Positions 32,625 to 43,300 are shown, counted from the stretch's first letter. The stretch is DNA of 64,000 nucleotides from Trichobilharzia szidati (GCA_944472155.2 OX235271.1:21397710-21461709), one strand, 5' to 3'. A program made the numbers and translations. The notes: a model not told the origin generated them from the sequence alone.

Positions 32625-34055
32625 AATAATAATTTACTTTATTCCAAAACAGTACTTGTGATACAGAATGGAATTCTCAGCATTTTTTTACTACAGTATT
32701 GCATCCAGTTAGTACATTATCAATGAATAGAATTCAACATAGATTAAGCAAATCTCAGTTCATTATGACAACAACATATTGGCGTGTCGGTAGCAAAGCG
32801 AAGTTTGAACAGTGTTTGAAGGTGTTAGAAAAGTAGGTGCTATCATATTTACTGGCGTAAGCGGAAGAAAGAAACAAAGCAGAACATAACGGAAAAAAAG
32901 AAAAAAAGAGAAAAAGAAAAGAAAGAAAATGTTGTACCTATAAGTGATATGAGTTGGAAAGACAAGGTCCAGTTGTTCTACTGACTATTTAATGAGTTAT
33001 AGGTATCACGCCTAATGCTTTCTTTATCGCACAGAACACGAGCTAAGTAGGGTATGGTTGAGTTTTCGTACTTGCTGATGCGAGCATATAGTTTTCTATA
33101 TAGGCTTCTGGTTTTGCCTGATGAGATGCAAGGGGAGAGTTGTGAGTGAAGAGGGTAGTGTGAGTTAGATAAAATGGATTTGGCCCATTTCTCACATAAG
33201 TCCATGTGCCTGTCAACCAGAATATTAACAAGCTGGTCAAGTGGCACGTTGCTTACCCTACTGACAACCGATATCTATGGTCAGCCTGTGAAATTTGGGC
33301 TACCGATATCCATGCTGAAAATGCCATACTTGTACTGAAAATACGGTGTGGCATCAAGCTGTAACCAAAATAAAAAAAAAATAAAAAAAAATAATATGTT
33401 ATGGTCTTTCTTCAGTAGCCCAGGAAAAACTAAGGGGGAACAATAGATAATAATAGGTAGAATGCGAGAGTTAACAAGTTGTAGGAGTTAGGGTTGGGTT
33501 ATACCAGAATGTTTTAACTTTTTGATGTAGAAGGTAAGACGGAATATTTTCTTAGAAATCGCCAAGATATGAGACGACCAGCAAAGATCAGCAGCTAGAA
33601 TGACGCCTAGGTATTTAATTTCCGACTTGGTTTCTATTTCAGTGCCATCTATGTTGCACACCTTCTGAGAGCTAACCAGTTTGTTTAGGTCAGATTTATG
33701 CCTAAAGGTAAAATTGACTGTTTGGCATTTGGAGGGGTTTAAGGTAAGACCGTTTTCCTTGGACCACTGGCTGATTTCTGATAAAAAGCCATTTAGTTTA
33801 GAGGAGTCACTTTGACATTTGACAGGCAAAGATACAGTCAGGTCGTCAGCATATTTAACAAAATTAATGTCCACTGAAGATGGCAAGTCATGTAGAAAGA
33901 AAGAAAAGAGAAGTGGGGAGAGTACAGCACCTTGGGGGATACCAGCTTCAGTGAGTGCAGCAGAGGAGGATTTACCTTTGTAAACCGTGTACTGCATTCT
34001 GTTAGAGAAGTAGGAATGCAACCAGTTAGTGACCCAAATATATTTTATTCTCAAG
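32625..34055 (-). pseudogene. Jockey/CR1-like element, RT and 3' end
   Basis: The minus-strand RT is open over 34054-33488 (188 codons): 'WVTNWLHSYFSNRMQYTVYK', 'AGIPQGAVLSPLLFSFFLHD', the catalytic YADD in 'INFVKYADDLTVSLPV', 'NGLTLNPSKCQTVNF', 'EIKYLGVILAADLCWSSH' and 'KKLKHSGITQP'. After an inserted SINE piece the C-terminus continues at 33247 ('LDQLVNILVDRHMDLCEKW') to 32978, then a 3' UTR ending at 32630. 5'-truncated at RT motif 2a. It is the best preserved member of this family here. Confidence 0.83.
33253..33395 (+). mobile_element. SINE alpha body, 5'-truncated, nested
   Basis: 'cgatatctatggtcagcctg...tacggtgtggcatcaagctgtaacc' followed by an A-rich tail is the alpha SINE body without its tRNA head. 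It is inserted between the 'GLLKKDHNI' and 'VPLDQLVN' coding parts of the minus-strand Jockey-like element. Confidence 0.75.
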
Positions 34056-34317
34056 TAAATGCATGGTGAACTTTAGTATCAGTTCTTCAAAGAATTCTAT
34101 TAAGATCCCAATATTCATTGACTGTTCGTTTAGTTGTTGCTAACCAACTCATTCAGCAGTATAGCTATGCATGGTGGTATTACGTTCAAGGATAATATCA
34201 CAGTGTCATCATTGATGTGTTACATCTTTAACTCTAGAGGAGGGTGGACATTTTGGTCCAATCAATCGGCGAGTATATCAAAATTGAATTGAATAATAAC
34301 TCCTACCCATTGCACAA

Positions 34318-34620
34318 GAGGTGGCTCTCGTGGGCTGAGTGATCCAGTCGACAATGCTTTGCGTTTGAAACTATGGGTACATGGTTTCGAGCCTCAGTGG
34401 GAACACTATCACTAACTCCCTGGGGAATGCAGGTACATCCAGATGAAGAGTCCTAAATGGGATGAAATGCGCATCCTGGTGGATTCCACCGCTAGTCACC
34501 ATCCAACAGACTCCTTCAAATTAGTCCTCAGATATCGTCAAGGCACTTGGCAACATTTCAACAGAAACCAAACGTTTCGGTCTGATCAGTCAGTGGAAAA
34601 TTTTAAATTGAATTAAATAT
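34318..34620 (+). mobile_element. Hammerhead SINE, Smalpha-like family 1
   Basis: Head with 'gggctgagtgatccagtcgac' and B box 'ggtttcgagcctcag'. Core 34436-34480: CCAG stem I, ATGAAGA in place of CTGATGA, stem II, GATGAAA and ATGCGCAT-C-CTGG. Tail 'ttcaaattagtcctcagata...' extends to about 34615. The most complete family 1 copy. Confidence 0.72.
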
Positions 34621-34624
34621 CTTT

Positions 34625-35025
34625 AACTCTGTCTTCAAATTTCACGACATCTATTATATTATCTTTTACTATATATATGTTAATGTAAAGGTTTCAAAAT
34701 AGTTTGTGTGTGTCGAGAATTCGTCTTAACGGCTTTTCTAAGTTTATGTACTTTGTGCAATCCGTATAATCTGGATGTGTGTACGTGTCTGTCGGTTGAA
34801 GTTCATGATATAAGCTTGCGGAAATTATTTAACCCTCCTTTAATTTCTTCAAACTTCTGGTTACTTTCTTCTCTATTTTATACACAATTCTTCTTATATG
34901 ACTGGGAGAAAACAGGTAACTGAACCCCCATACAATTTCAATTAGGAGAAATGTTTGACGTTTAATTCTTATTTGCGAATGGAAAACTTATGATGTGAAT
35001 ATTTTGTAGAGAAAAATATTCCTTT
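34625..35025. other. No recognisable gene
   Basis: The ORF at 34708-34923 has no motif. AT-rich. Confidence 0.3.
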
Positions 35026-35029
35026 TTAT

Positions 35030-35265
35030 TCCTTTACGTTCCTAGTGGAAAATAGGGAGCTTCAAGCTAGAGACTTGAATTTTCAGTAACAGTGGTGTTT
35101 ATATTTTTGTGGGATGGGGTTACTAGTCTTATGTCCAATATTCCCTCGTTATCAGTCTTATTACTGGCTTAACGAGATTTTGGAGTGCGTTGGGTCAGGA
35201 TCGAACCACGAACCAAATGCATGGTTGGCGAGCATTCTACCCTTGTGCCACCAACGAAAATGTGA
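35030..35265 (-). mobile_element. tRNA-headed SINE, beta body
   Basis: The minus-strand head at 35262-35190 ('cgttggtggcacaagggtagaatgc', B box 'GGTTCGATCC') is followed by a body and an RTE-like tail 'ttccactaggaacgtaaagg' ending at 35030. Same family as 55156-55385. Confidence 0.7.
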
Positions 35266-35385
35266 CTACAATATTTGCCCATAAGGTTCTAGTAAGTCAC
35301 TCAACCTCCTGTATCTAGAATTAATGAACATACTCCTAGATATAACACATACACTAGGCTCACTTCAGTAATGTATTATTATATT

Positions 35386-35884
35386 NNNNNNNNNNNNNNN
35401 NNNNNNNNNNNNNNNNNNNNNNNNNNNNNNNNNNNNNNNNNNNNNNNNNNNNNNNNNNNNNNNNNNNNNNNNNNNNNNNNNNNNNNNNNNNNNNNNNNNN
35501 NNNNNNNNNNNNNNNNNNNNNNNNNNNNNNNNNNNNNNNNNNNNNNNNNNNNNNNNNNNNNNNNNNNNNNNNNNNNNNNNNNNNNNNNNNNNNNNNNNNN
35601 NNNNNNNNNNNNNNNNNNNNNNNNNNNNNNNNNNNNNNNNNNNNNNNNNNNNNNNNNNNNNNNNNNNNNNNNNNNNNNNNNNNNNNNNNNNNNNNNNNNN
35701 NNNNNNNNNNNNNNNNNNNNNNNNNNNNNNNNNNNNNNNNNNNNNNNNNNNNNNNNNNNNNNNNNNNNNNNNNNNNNNNNNNNNNNNNNNNNNNNNNNNN
35801 NNNNNNNNNNNNNNNNNNNNNNNNNNNNNNNNNNNNNNNNNNNNNNNNNNNNNNNNNNNNNNNNNNNNNNNNNNNNNNNNNNNN
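35386..35884. other. Assembly gap (499 N)
   Basis: A run of N only. Sequence on its right side is SR3-like RTE on the minus strand, so the gap probably hides more of that element. Confidence 1.
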
Positions 35885-36046
35885 ACACTGACGACCGTTG
35901 TCGAGGAAGGCGATGGCTAGGCATGCGTAACACATGTCCTCACCATCTCATTCGGTGTAACTTCACAGTGTCGTCCGTTGATTTCTCCTCCTTACCTAGC
36001 ACTCGACGCCTAACCTCAATCTCAATATTACTCACCTTATTATGGT
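35885..36046 (-). pseudogene. SR3-like RTE fragment (outer copy, 3' side)
   Basis: The minus strand reads 'ataataaggtgagtaatattgag...' encoding NKVSNIEIEVR, then 'LRMPSHRLPRQRSSV'. It continues the element segment that ends at 36303, after removal of the plus-strand insert between them. Confidence 0.7.
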
Positions 36047-36302
36047 TGGAAACAATTGGTGACATGGCTCAAAATCGTTCTCAGTGGCGCAGATGCATTC
36101 ACTCCTTGTGACTTATGATTTCCAATTAAACTGTTTTGTTCTCCGTTATTACTATTCCTTCGTCTCGCACCTCTGTTTACTGTCTATATTATGCATTTCT
36201 TCTACTTTCTTCATTTGTTTTGCGTGCTACATAGATTGTGGCGACTTGAACTGCTGCACATATGTGCAAAGTTCTATGTCGAAAACCGACCGACCGACCG
36301 AC
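36047..36302 (+). mobile_element. SR3-like RTE 3' end, nested in same family
   Basis: The plus-strand 3' terminus ('WLETIGDMAQNRSQWRRC' then IHSL and stop) plus 3' UTR ends in 'gttctatgtcgaaaa' and a (ccga)n tail. Both flanks are the same element family on the minus strand and are contiguous with each other in element coordinates. Confidence 0.72.
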
Positions 36303-36545
36303 TTAACATGGGAGATAGAACGCAGACACCTATGATGAAAGACAGCTAGCCAGCCTTTTCATGTCTCCCACTTTCAGTGGTCAAGTCTCGCCGACAGTCA
36401 TGAGGGAGGACGGAGTGGACTGTTGAGCAGTACACCCGCCCGTTGGTCGAAAGCCGGATATCACGTCTACGCCAGAGACGGCGTGAAGTGGCATATGCGA
36501 AACTAGCCCTCTGTATCTGTGCTGAGATTTCGTCAGCCATCAACA
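36303..36545 (-). pseudogene. SR3-like RTE fragment (outer copy, 5' side)
   Basis: The minus strand reads 'ADEISAQIQRASFAYATSRR' followed by 'LWRRRDIRLSTNGRVYCSTV', then sequence up to '...atctcccatgttaagt'. Matches 45.6-45.85 kb and 6000-6240. Confidence 0.7.
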
Positions 36546-36868
36546 CAATATGAAAGGCGTTGTAACAGTGTTTTGTTCAACCTCACAATTTTTAACATGA
36601 TACAAAAAGTTGAGGAAACGAAAGTAATGAGACTGGTAAAGAAGTATAACAAAGTTGTACGGTACAGTTCAGTTAGGAAAACAAAACATCGCGTGGTAAA
36701 GGGTTTTCATTATCCCCTGAAAAATTTTGAGTCGATTCATTCGATCCACGAAGTCGTATTTTTTGTGTAGTTAGATGCTATTCTAGAATGATATCCATGT
36801 AACTGAAGCAGTTGATATTTTGTACTTCTTGTTCTTTTAGATGTTAGTGTAACTCTTAAAGCACTACT

Positions 36869-36968
36869 TTGCTCTCCTTTTTGGTGTATATTCAGGATTC
36901 TTTATGGGGGTTAGAAATTTTAAAGATAGTCAATCTATGTGGTGTTTTGTGCTCCTTTATTTGCCTTT
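36869..36968 (+). CDS. RNase T2, possible exon 1 (uncertain)
   Basis: A possible first coding exon for the secreted RNase T2. An ATG at 36934 begins 'MWCFVLLYLPL', and a GTAATC donor at 36969 would join in phase 2 to the acceptor at 37053, giving a hydrophobic signal peptide. Alternatively, translation starts at an ATG in the retained sequence at 36980-37020, because the frame is open straight through from 36869 to 37186. RNA evidence is needed to choose. Confidence 0.35.
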
Positions 36969-37053
36969 GTAATCAGGTAATGCGGATGACAGTTTTCTCC
37001 TTCCAAATTTTGATAATGACACAAAGCTATACATTTTTTTGTTCATATTGTAG

Positions 37054-37177
37054 GTCACCTGTATTGTTATTTGCAGTATTTTCTCTTGCGTCTTTCACAA
37101 ACGTTCACGGAACACATGGATGGGACTATTTTGTGTTCAGTTTAGAATGGCCACCTACCTATTGTTCTTCTCATACC
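37054..37177 (+). CDS. RNase T2 exon: signal peptide and first Cys
   Basis: The acceptor 'ttcatattgtag' and donor GTAAGT bound this exon. It encodes a hydrophobic signal segment 'SPVLLFAVFSLASFTNVHG' followed by the first conserved RNase T2 block 'WDYFVFSLEWPPTYC'. The pattern W-x-Y/F-F-V/L-x-x-x-W-P-P-T-x-C is diagnostic of the family N-terminus after the secretion signal. RNase T2 enzymes cleave single-stranded RNA in the secretory pathway or outside the cell. Enters in phase 2, leaves in phase 0. Confidence 0.85.
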
Positions 37178-37785
37178 GTAAGTTAATGTTCAAGATTTTA
37201 GAAGTTTTTATATGATCATGAAATGTGATAGTGCATTTGTCATTAACATTCAGAAGTAGTTCACTTAAAAAAACAACTGCCATCGTCTGTAGCTTCATTG
37301 TAGCATTGTGTCTGGCCATTGTATTTTACTCGGCGAAACCGTATCACACTAGTCTAACCAGCAAACATTTAGGTGGTAGGCTTACTAAGGCTACCTTTCA
37401 AGGTAATCTCATCATCTCTTCAACGATGATGCAGCTCATTGTCTAGTTCAAAACCTACTATCGGTTTGTTTTGCATATCTTCCTGATTGTTCTTTGTATT
37501 TCACCTAAAGTTTATTCTGGCAACTATTAAAAACAGCGATAAAATGCTTTAAAATGTAGGTTTTAGTTGAAGAGCACTACATTTTATGCCGATTCCTAAA
37601 TCCTTGCTTAACCCTAAATCCTAACCTGTCAATGATCGAACCTCTATCCTTACCTTGGCTGCAGTTGTAAACCTAAAACTAATTTAAAACAAGCAACAAA
37701 GGTTAATAAAGCAGGATGATTTAATGAATTCATCAAATTTCGGTAGAAATCGTTAGCTGAGTACTCTACATACGGGGTTATATAT
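37178..37785. other. Intronic, no repeat recognised
   Basis: An ORF at 37225-37446 has a hydrophobic stretch 'TAIVCSFIVALCLAIVFY', but its start lies within the intron and no splice borders or homologous motif support it. Confidence 0.35.
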
Positions 37786-37789
37786 TACT

Positions 37790-38520
37790 ATTGAAATTAC
37801 ATCTGGAGATATAAGGCTGATAAGCAAATAAACTTCATTGAATTAGTCATGCAGAGAGACAGGTGCGAATGTTTTCCAGGTCATGTTCAAATAGATAAGG
37901 GGAGAGGGAGTATGTGAGAGATTAAAATTAAGATGAAATGCATTACACTTCAATTACATCAATTAGGTAAACAATTAGTAATTAGAGAATATATCAAGAA
38001 TTGCAAACAGAGTAATATCAATAGTAATAGTTATAATAATGATAGTAATAATAACAATAATAATAATGCTGAAGTGAGTTAAAATAATGATACTGATAAA
38101 AGATCGTTTTAAGTGAATCAATAGGCAGAATAATAGTAAAACGTATTACCACGGTAGATTCAGAGTGACGACCAACTCCTTTTGTACACAGAGACCTGGT
38201 TTATAAACTCGAATTTCACAAGCTTCTGCAATTGCAAGCATCTTCCTGTTTCTTTGTCTACTAGTTGGCATTAGTGAATGACTTGACGGCGTCGATATCA
38301 TATCCATAATCCACAAGATGTTTTGTTATTGAAGTTTTTGGCACTTTGCATTCAGCTGTTTTCAGCCATTTTGGCAAATGCGACATCATGCGAGTAAACA
38401 ATCACCTTTCTTCACGACCTATGTATTTGCTTCCACAAACACACTAATCAAATTGATATACGCAGTTCGTAGTGTTGAGGATTGGCTACTGGTCTTTCCC
38501 AGATTATTGGAGTGCTCGCT
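37790..38520 (-). pseudogene. Penelope-like GIY-YIG fragment
   Basis: The minus strand carries 'CVCGSKYIGREERRLFTR', 'MMSHLPKWLKTAE' and 'TSITKHLVDYGYDID', a GIY-YIG domain with YIG intact, then decayed C-terminus and 3' UTR down to an (aat)n-rich end near 38060-37800. Confidence 0.7.
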
Positions 38521-38525
38521 TGGTG

Positions 38526-39130
38526 GTTGCACGTATTTTCATTCAGTTGATTCGATAAAGAAAGCTTCTGTTATCAATCTCGCCCTCCACACTGTCATAT
38601 TAGATTTTAAAACGGTCATATTATCCCATCCTGTTGTATGGTGTGTGTGTGTGTGTGTAATTGCATGTAGTGCTATAGCTGAACTATTCTCCAGATTTAT
38701 TGCCTTATTAGGGTCAACCAATCTAGATTTTACTGGGTTTTGCCAGAAGAATAATTCAGCTATAGCACTACATGCAATTACACACACACACATACACCAT
38801 ACAATAGGATGAGATAAGATGACAGTTTCAAGATCTAACATGACAGTGTGGAGGCAGAGATTGATAACAACGGAAGCTTCATTCATCATCGAATCAACCG
38901 AATGAAAATACGTGCAATAGTAGTGATTGAAAACCTGTGCAATCGGACACCTGGAAAATTCTACTTCCACGCCTACGAGAAATAGGATAGAATAAAGAAA
39001 ACTATGAGACGAAAGTTTCGAATTTGTGTGGTTATAATTGATGATATGATTATGAAGAACAATAATTTGTGTTGGAAACCTTGTCATCCAGTAAATAATA
39101 ATACTGTTTCACTGTGTGTGATATATCTAA
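38526..39130. repeat. Penelope head-to-head palindrome (copy A)
   Basis: The left arm (38526-38700, minus strand) and right arm (38750-39130, plus strand) are imperfect reverse complements around a spacer of about 50 nt. Both arms encode the C-terminus of a Penelope-like GIY-YIG protein ('NSSAIALHAITHTH', 'ARLITEAFFIESTE'). The left arm is truncated at 38526 where another Penelope fragment abuts. Confidence 0.75.
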
Positions 39131-39189
39131 TAAATAAATTAATGTGGAGTTAAATACTACCACATATATTAACTTCACTTGTAGTTTCT

Positions 39190-39192
<3 letters not shown>

Positions 39193-39234
<42 letters not shown>

Positions 39235-39250
39235 AGAGAGAGAGAGAGTC
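39193..39250. repeat. (TA)n and (GA)n microsatellite
   Basis: About 20 TA units followed by 'ggagagagagagaga'. The copy in block B (49848-49888) has fewer TA units. Confidence 0.95.
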
Positions 39251-39251
39251 G

Positions 39252-40640
39252 TGAAGAGCAGGCTGGGTTTCGTTCAGGTTGTGAATGCATTGATCATGTG
39301 TTCACCCTTCGTTTGGTGATGGGAACACCACCACACGTATTGTAGGCCAACAATCTTTGTGTTTCTTGATATTATGGCCGCCTTCGATTCGCTGAACAGA
39401 ATTGTGCTCTGGAACTGTCTGTTAGAGAGAGGTGTACCTGATAAGTTTGTTAACATCCTGAAAGCACTATACAGAAACACTTCAGGTAGAGTGAGAGCAT
39501 GCAACCGGCTATCATCACTGTTCCCAACCAACAGTGGAGTTAGACAAGGTTGCCCAATCTCTCCATTTCTCTTCAACTTTGCCATCGACGACATTCTGGA
39601 GTCGACTGTAAAGGAAGTGAGTAGCGGTGGTGGTGTAGATCTGCCTCCTGGAGAAAGACTTTTTGACCTCGAGTATGCAGACGATATCGTCTTACTGTGC
39701 GATAGCATACGAACTGCCCAGATCACACTTAATCAGTTGGTGATCAGTGTTTGTAAGTATGTTATGTGCTTTGCACCATCTAAGTTCAAGGTACTGTTAC
39801 ACCTGCACTCACTCTTGCAGGTGAACCGCTTGGAGCTGTTGCTAAGTTTGTGTATCTGGGTTGTTGTTTGAGTTCTGGTGGAGGGGTGATGGATGAGATT
39901 TTCGACCGGATCATGAAAGCTAGGATGACACTCGTTAACTTGAGCCACCTCTGGTGCCGTCGCGACGTTAGCCTGACTGTCAAAGGTCGGGTGAACAATG
40001 CTTCGCTGTGGACTGTCTTGCTCTACGCCTGTGAAACCTGGCCTCTCCGAGCTGAGGATGTGCGGTGGCTCTGTGTATTCGATCATCACTATCTCTGGAG
40101 TGTGTTTGGACATATTGGGGATCACCATTCACTGATTGTCTTTATATGGGAACACCGGTTTTAGCGGCTTGGACATGTGCTACGAATGTCATCCCAGAGG
40201 CTTTCGCACCGATCTATATTCGCTAGCCCTGGGGCAGGATGGAAAAAGCGGAAAGGTGGTCAGCCCATGACGTGGCGTCGTGGGTTTAAGGATATTTTTA
40301 TTAGGTTAGCATCATTTGGTACGTCACGACTCCCTGATTGGTGTCCGAGAAATAGCTCAAATCAGTGGCTCAAAATGTTATCGGAAATAACCAAGAATCG
40401 CAATCAATAGTGCATATGCTGCAATTTCCTTCTTTCTTCCTTTTCTGACAATAATTCGACGAATGCTGTTTGGTTTTGTCACACATAACGGTTTTCTTCC
40501 CAGAAGAAGTCCTTCATGCATTCTTCACCTTATTTTTTCTCAAATGTTTTTATTATTATTGTTATCATTATTGTGTGGTGCATCTTCCTGGTGCCGTGTT
40601 GTACCAGGTTTTGTGTTTTAAATAAAATAAAATAACGGTT
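39252..40640 (+). pseudogene. RTE (SR3/Perere-3-like) RT and 3' end
   Basis: 5'-truncated at 'EEQAGFRSGCECIDHVFTLR'. The main frame (39359-39871) carries 'FLDIMAAFDSLNRIVLWNCL', 'NSGVRQGCPISPFLFNFAID' and the catalytic YADD in 'FDLEYADDIVLLCDS'. After a frameshift near 39790 it continues 'KFVYLGCCLSSGGGVMDEI', 'SLTVKGRVNNASLW', 'LGHVLRMSSQRLSHRS' and 'WLKMLSEITKNRNQ'. A 3' UTR follows, ending in (aaata)n at 40620-40640. Reverse transcriptase of a non-LTR element, inactive. Confidence 0.85.
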
Positions 40641-40689
40641 TCTAAGCAAATATTTAATCATTATGAGAAAATATTTTCAGACCTACCTT

Positions 40690-41155
40690 GTATTTCACGA
40701 GTTGATCACGGATTGATATCAGTTAGAGAACCATTGAAAACCCACGAAGGAGTACTGGACAGATATTTCGTCCTAGTTTGGGAATCATCGGCAGTACGCA
40801 CCAAACACCAGGCTTCGAACCCAGGACCTTCCGGTTACAAGGCAAGCTCGTATACCATTCAGCCACTGGAACCCGATTCAGTGGCCAGCTCATGAATTCC
40901 TACTTCTACCAATTCGTGATTTAGCGGGACCCCAACCATTGTCGTAGTTGGGACATCCATCCTCACACGTGACATCTGGATGGACCTCACTGGTCACATT
41001 TTCTCACTAGAACTCCAGGAAGCTCCATCCTGTAGCAAGTCAGTCACTAGCGAGCATCAGATTAATTTTCTATAGTTTGGTTTTCAATGGTTCTCTAACT
41101 GATATCAATCCGTGATCAACTCGTAAAAACAAAACTAACCCTTACAAACCAAACT
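40690..41155 (-). mobile_element. Hammerhead SINE, family 2
   Basis: Minus-strand copy: 5' unit near 41060-40930, tRNA-like head at 40900-40810 with B box, hammerhead core at 40798-40752, and tail 'ggttttcaatggttctctaac' at about 40740-40715. A second tail fragment ('gttttcaatggttctctaactgatatcaatc') in plus orientation follows at 41080-41115. Confidence 0.7.
40752..40798 (-). ncRNA. Hammerhead-like core, near canonical
   Basis: The minus strand reads stem I GTACTG with CAGTAC, CCGATGA (one change from CTGATGA), stem II TTCC/GGAC with one mismatch, GAAAT, ATCTGTC with GTC at the scissile position. U4 to C in the core is expected to impair catalysis. Confidence 0.6.
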
Positions 41156-41159
41156 ATAG

Positions 41160-41488
41160 AATACTACCTTGTATTTGTTGGTTTCATATTCAAGGAAGAG
41201 GGCTTATATGCAGCCTCACTCTTGCAGAGATTATAAATATAAACGTTAACTCCTCTAACTGAGTCTCACTGGGCCCATTGCTGATGAGCTCAGCTCCAAA
41301 CAAATAGGATGACCATCCTTTGTTTAATTCACTTCGGTCTATCTGGCCAGCTCTCCTGGGTTATCCACTACACACAGAAATTAGTAGTATGTAACAAACG
41401 CATTGAGTTTCAGCTGGTATTATGTAACATGAGTCTGTTATTAATGTATTGTGAATGGTCAAGTTTCTTTTTCCCTTTTTCATTTTAG
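41160..41488. other. Intron end, nothing identified
   Basis: No repeat recognised. It ends in the polypyrimidine tract of the CAS I exon. Confidence 0.35.
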
Positions 41489-41535
41489 TGTAACCTACCT
41501 CGTCAGATGAGAAAATTCAACATTCATGGATTATG
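41489..41535 (+). CDS. RNase T2 exon: CAS I catalytic histidine
   Basis: A 47-nt exon after a strong pyrimidine tract ending 'cattttag', with donor GTATGT. It encodes 'CNLPRQMRKFNIHGLW' with the last Trp codon split (phase 2). FNIHGLW is conserved active-site segment I of RNase T2, whose His is catalytic. The Cys at the start pairs with one in the previous exon in family structures. Confidence 0.88.
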
Positions 41536-42100
41536 GTATGTTACAATTTTGTTTTTATCAGGATCATTTTCTCCTTAAATAGAATAAAACAAGAAATTCT
41601 ATTGTATACTAGAATTCACTGTATTAAATTTTTGAAGGAAAGTAACAAGAAGCGTTCTACAGCATAGGCAGGTGTTATGTCTACGAATGCCAAAATCATC
41701 ACCAAGCTACATAGAAATCAACTAACTGTCTTTAAGATTGAGTGCTATGCAAACATTGATTTCCAGAATGTAGCTAAAGAAACTGATAAATCCGTAATGC
41801 TGGTTGAAGTCTAACTTTTGCCTTTTGTCATATAATTATTAAGCTAATGGTTATGACACACGCCTAGCTCAGCACTGCAAATATCTTCCATAGTTTTTGA
41901 GTGGTTTTCTAAGGACTTGTTGTGGAGATGTGGCTTATTGGCTTAAGTACCCCACTTTCAACCAGTGGATCTCGGGGTCGAATTCTACCCCAAATATACG
42001 CCAAACCTAGGCCACTACGAACTGTCATCAGCCTTCACAGGTTAAGTATGGCTCATAGCTTGGAATATGGAAGATTTATCCCTACCAATTAAGTACAGAC
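41536..42100. other. Intron; weak tRNA-like stretch
   Basis: Mostly unremarkable. At 41930-42000 'gtggcttattggcttaagtacc' with 'ggggtcgaattctacccc' looks like A and B boxes of a tRNA-derived repeat, but no body is recognised. Confidence 0.3.
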
Positions 42101-42109
42101 AGATAAGGT

Positions 42110-43300
42110 TTTCTATCACTTCCAGCGAAATTGAAAAGGCCTTCGACATCGTTAACCGCTAAGTAATTTGGAAACTACTTCAATACTATGGCGTGCTTCG
42201 AATCTTTATCAACCTCATTCAACAGCTGGATATATGACAATACCATGTATCAGTCACTCAGAGAAGCCTTTGAAGTCAGGAAAGGAGTAAGACAAGACTG
42301 CCTATTATCATGGATTATACTCCCAATTGTGGTGCACTGGATTAGACGAAAGACTATGGGGAGGGGGCGAGAAGACAGGAATACACTGGACCACAGATAA
42401 TAAGACCCTAGAAGATCTGGATTTTGCACGTGGATGATTTATGTCAGATATCACACAGAATCGGAGAATTACAGGGGAAAATCAAGAAGCTGGCAGGAGA
42501 AGTGGTGAAGACAGGAATCAAGTGAACACAGAGAAGACGGAGGTGATGAAAATAACCAACCAACAACCACAATGACTATGAGGGAGGTGAAATATGAAAG
42601 AGGTTACTTCCTTCACTTATCCAGGAAGCATCGTTTCATTCATAGGCGGAATGGATGAAGATGCCAGAGGCTTGGAGAATGGGAAAGACGAGGTACACCT
42701 TCATCACCGTGAAATCAGTTTGGAAATCTTCTTCACTCAGACAACATAATGACAACGATTAAGATTTTCAATAGCAGTGTTAAGTCAATCAGCTGTTCTA
42801 TTGGGATCAAAGACTTGGGGCGTGTGTCACGCAGGGGATTTCCAACAGGTTACGACAGACTTGTGTGAACAGCTGCCGCCTTTTCTGACTCCATGTTGTA
42901 GGTCGAATGGTCAGGCGAGAAAGAAATGGCCACAAGGAACTATGGGAGCGAACCGATCAAGAACTTGTTGCTGAATAAATATGTAGAAGAGAATGGAGAT
43001 GGATTGAGCACACGCTGGGGAGACTGTCGAATGACATTGCACTGCACGCCAGGTATAGCCTCGATTGGAAGTTGAATGGGAAACTATTAGTGAGGTGTGT
43101 GTCCGAGGTTGACATGGAGATCATGCGAGGTGGAGATGAGAGGCTATGGGCGATCATGGACCCAGCTAATGAGGACAGCAGAACAAGGGACAAAGTGGAG
43201 ATGTGTTGTGGAAGCTCACTGTTCTACTCGGATTTTTACACTCATACATCCCGTGAGGAATGTTAAGCAAATGTATGAGTAAATAAGATAATAATAGTGG
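42110..43300 (+). pseudogene. Diverged SR2-like RTE, copy 1
   Basis: Heavily decayed RTE: 'SLREAFEVRKGVRQDCLLSW' (motif B region), 'KTLEDLDFA' near 42405-42430, 'NTEKTEVMKIT', 'KEVTSFTYPGSIVS', 'GGMDEDA', 'RFSIAVLSQSAVLLGSKTW' and 'SRTCC', then RT C-terminal remains. It shares over 90 percent of bases by eye with 51850-52770. No frame is intact. Confidence 0.75.

Larger units (their letters stand above)
38526..39990 (+). repeat. Composite inverted duplication, block A
   Basis: Penelope piece, TA/GA repeat and 5'-truncated RTE in that order. The same series, with the same truncation junctions, is found inverted at 49111-50551. In the 170-codon RT segment only about two residues differ. Block A lies in the RNase T2 intron before the CAS I exon. 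Confidence 0.88.

Noticed and set aside
32880..32935. Regulatory purine tract
   Set aside because: The A/G-rich run lies in the 3' UTR of a Jockey-like copy and is simple low-complexity sequence.
35360..36111. Long open frames across 35371-36111 and the opposite strand
   Set aside because: They are open only because they cross the run of Ns; the flanking parts are antisense or sense RTE fragments.
37225..37446. Membrane-protein gene with a hydrophobic stretch
   Set aside because: It lies within the first RNase T2 intron and has no splice support, no recognised motif and an AT-driven composition.
39274..39726. 150-codon antisense ORF, also present at 49362-49814
   Set aside because: It is the reverse strand of the RT coding segment in both composite blocks; conservation follows from the duplication.
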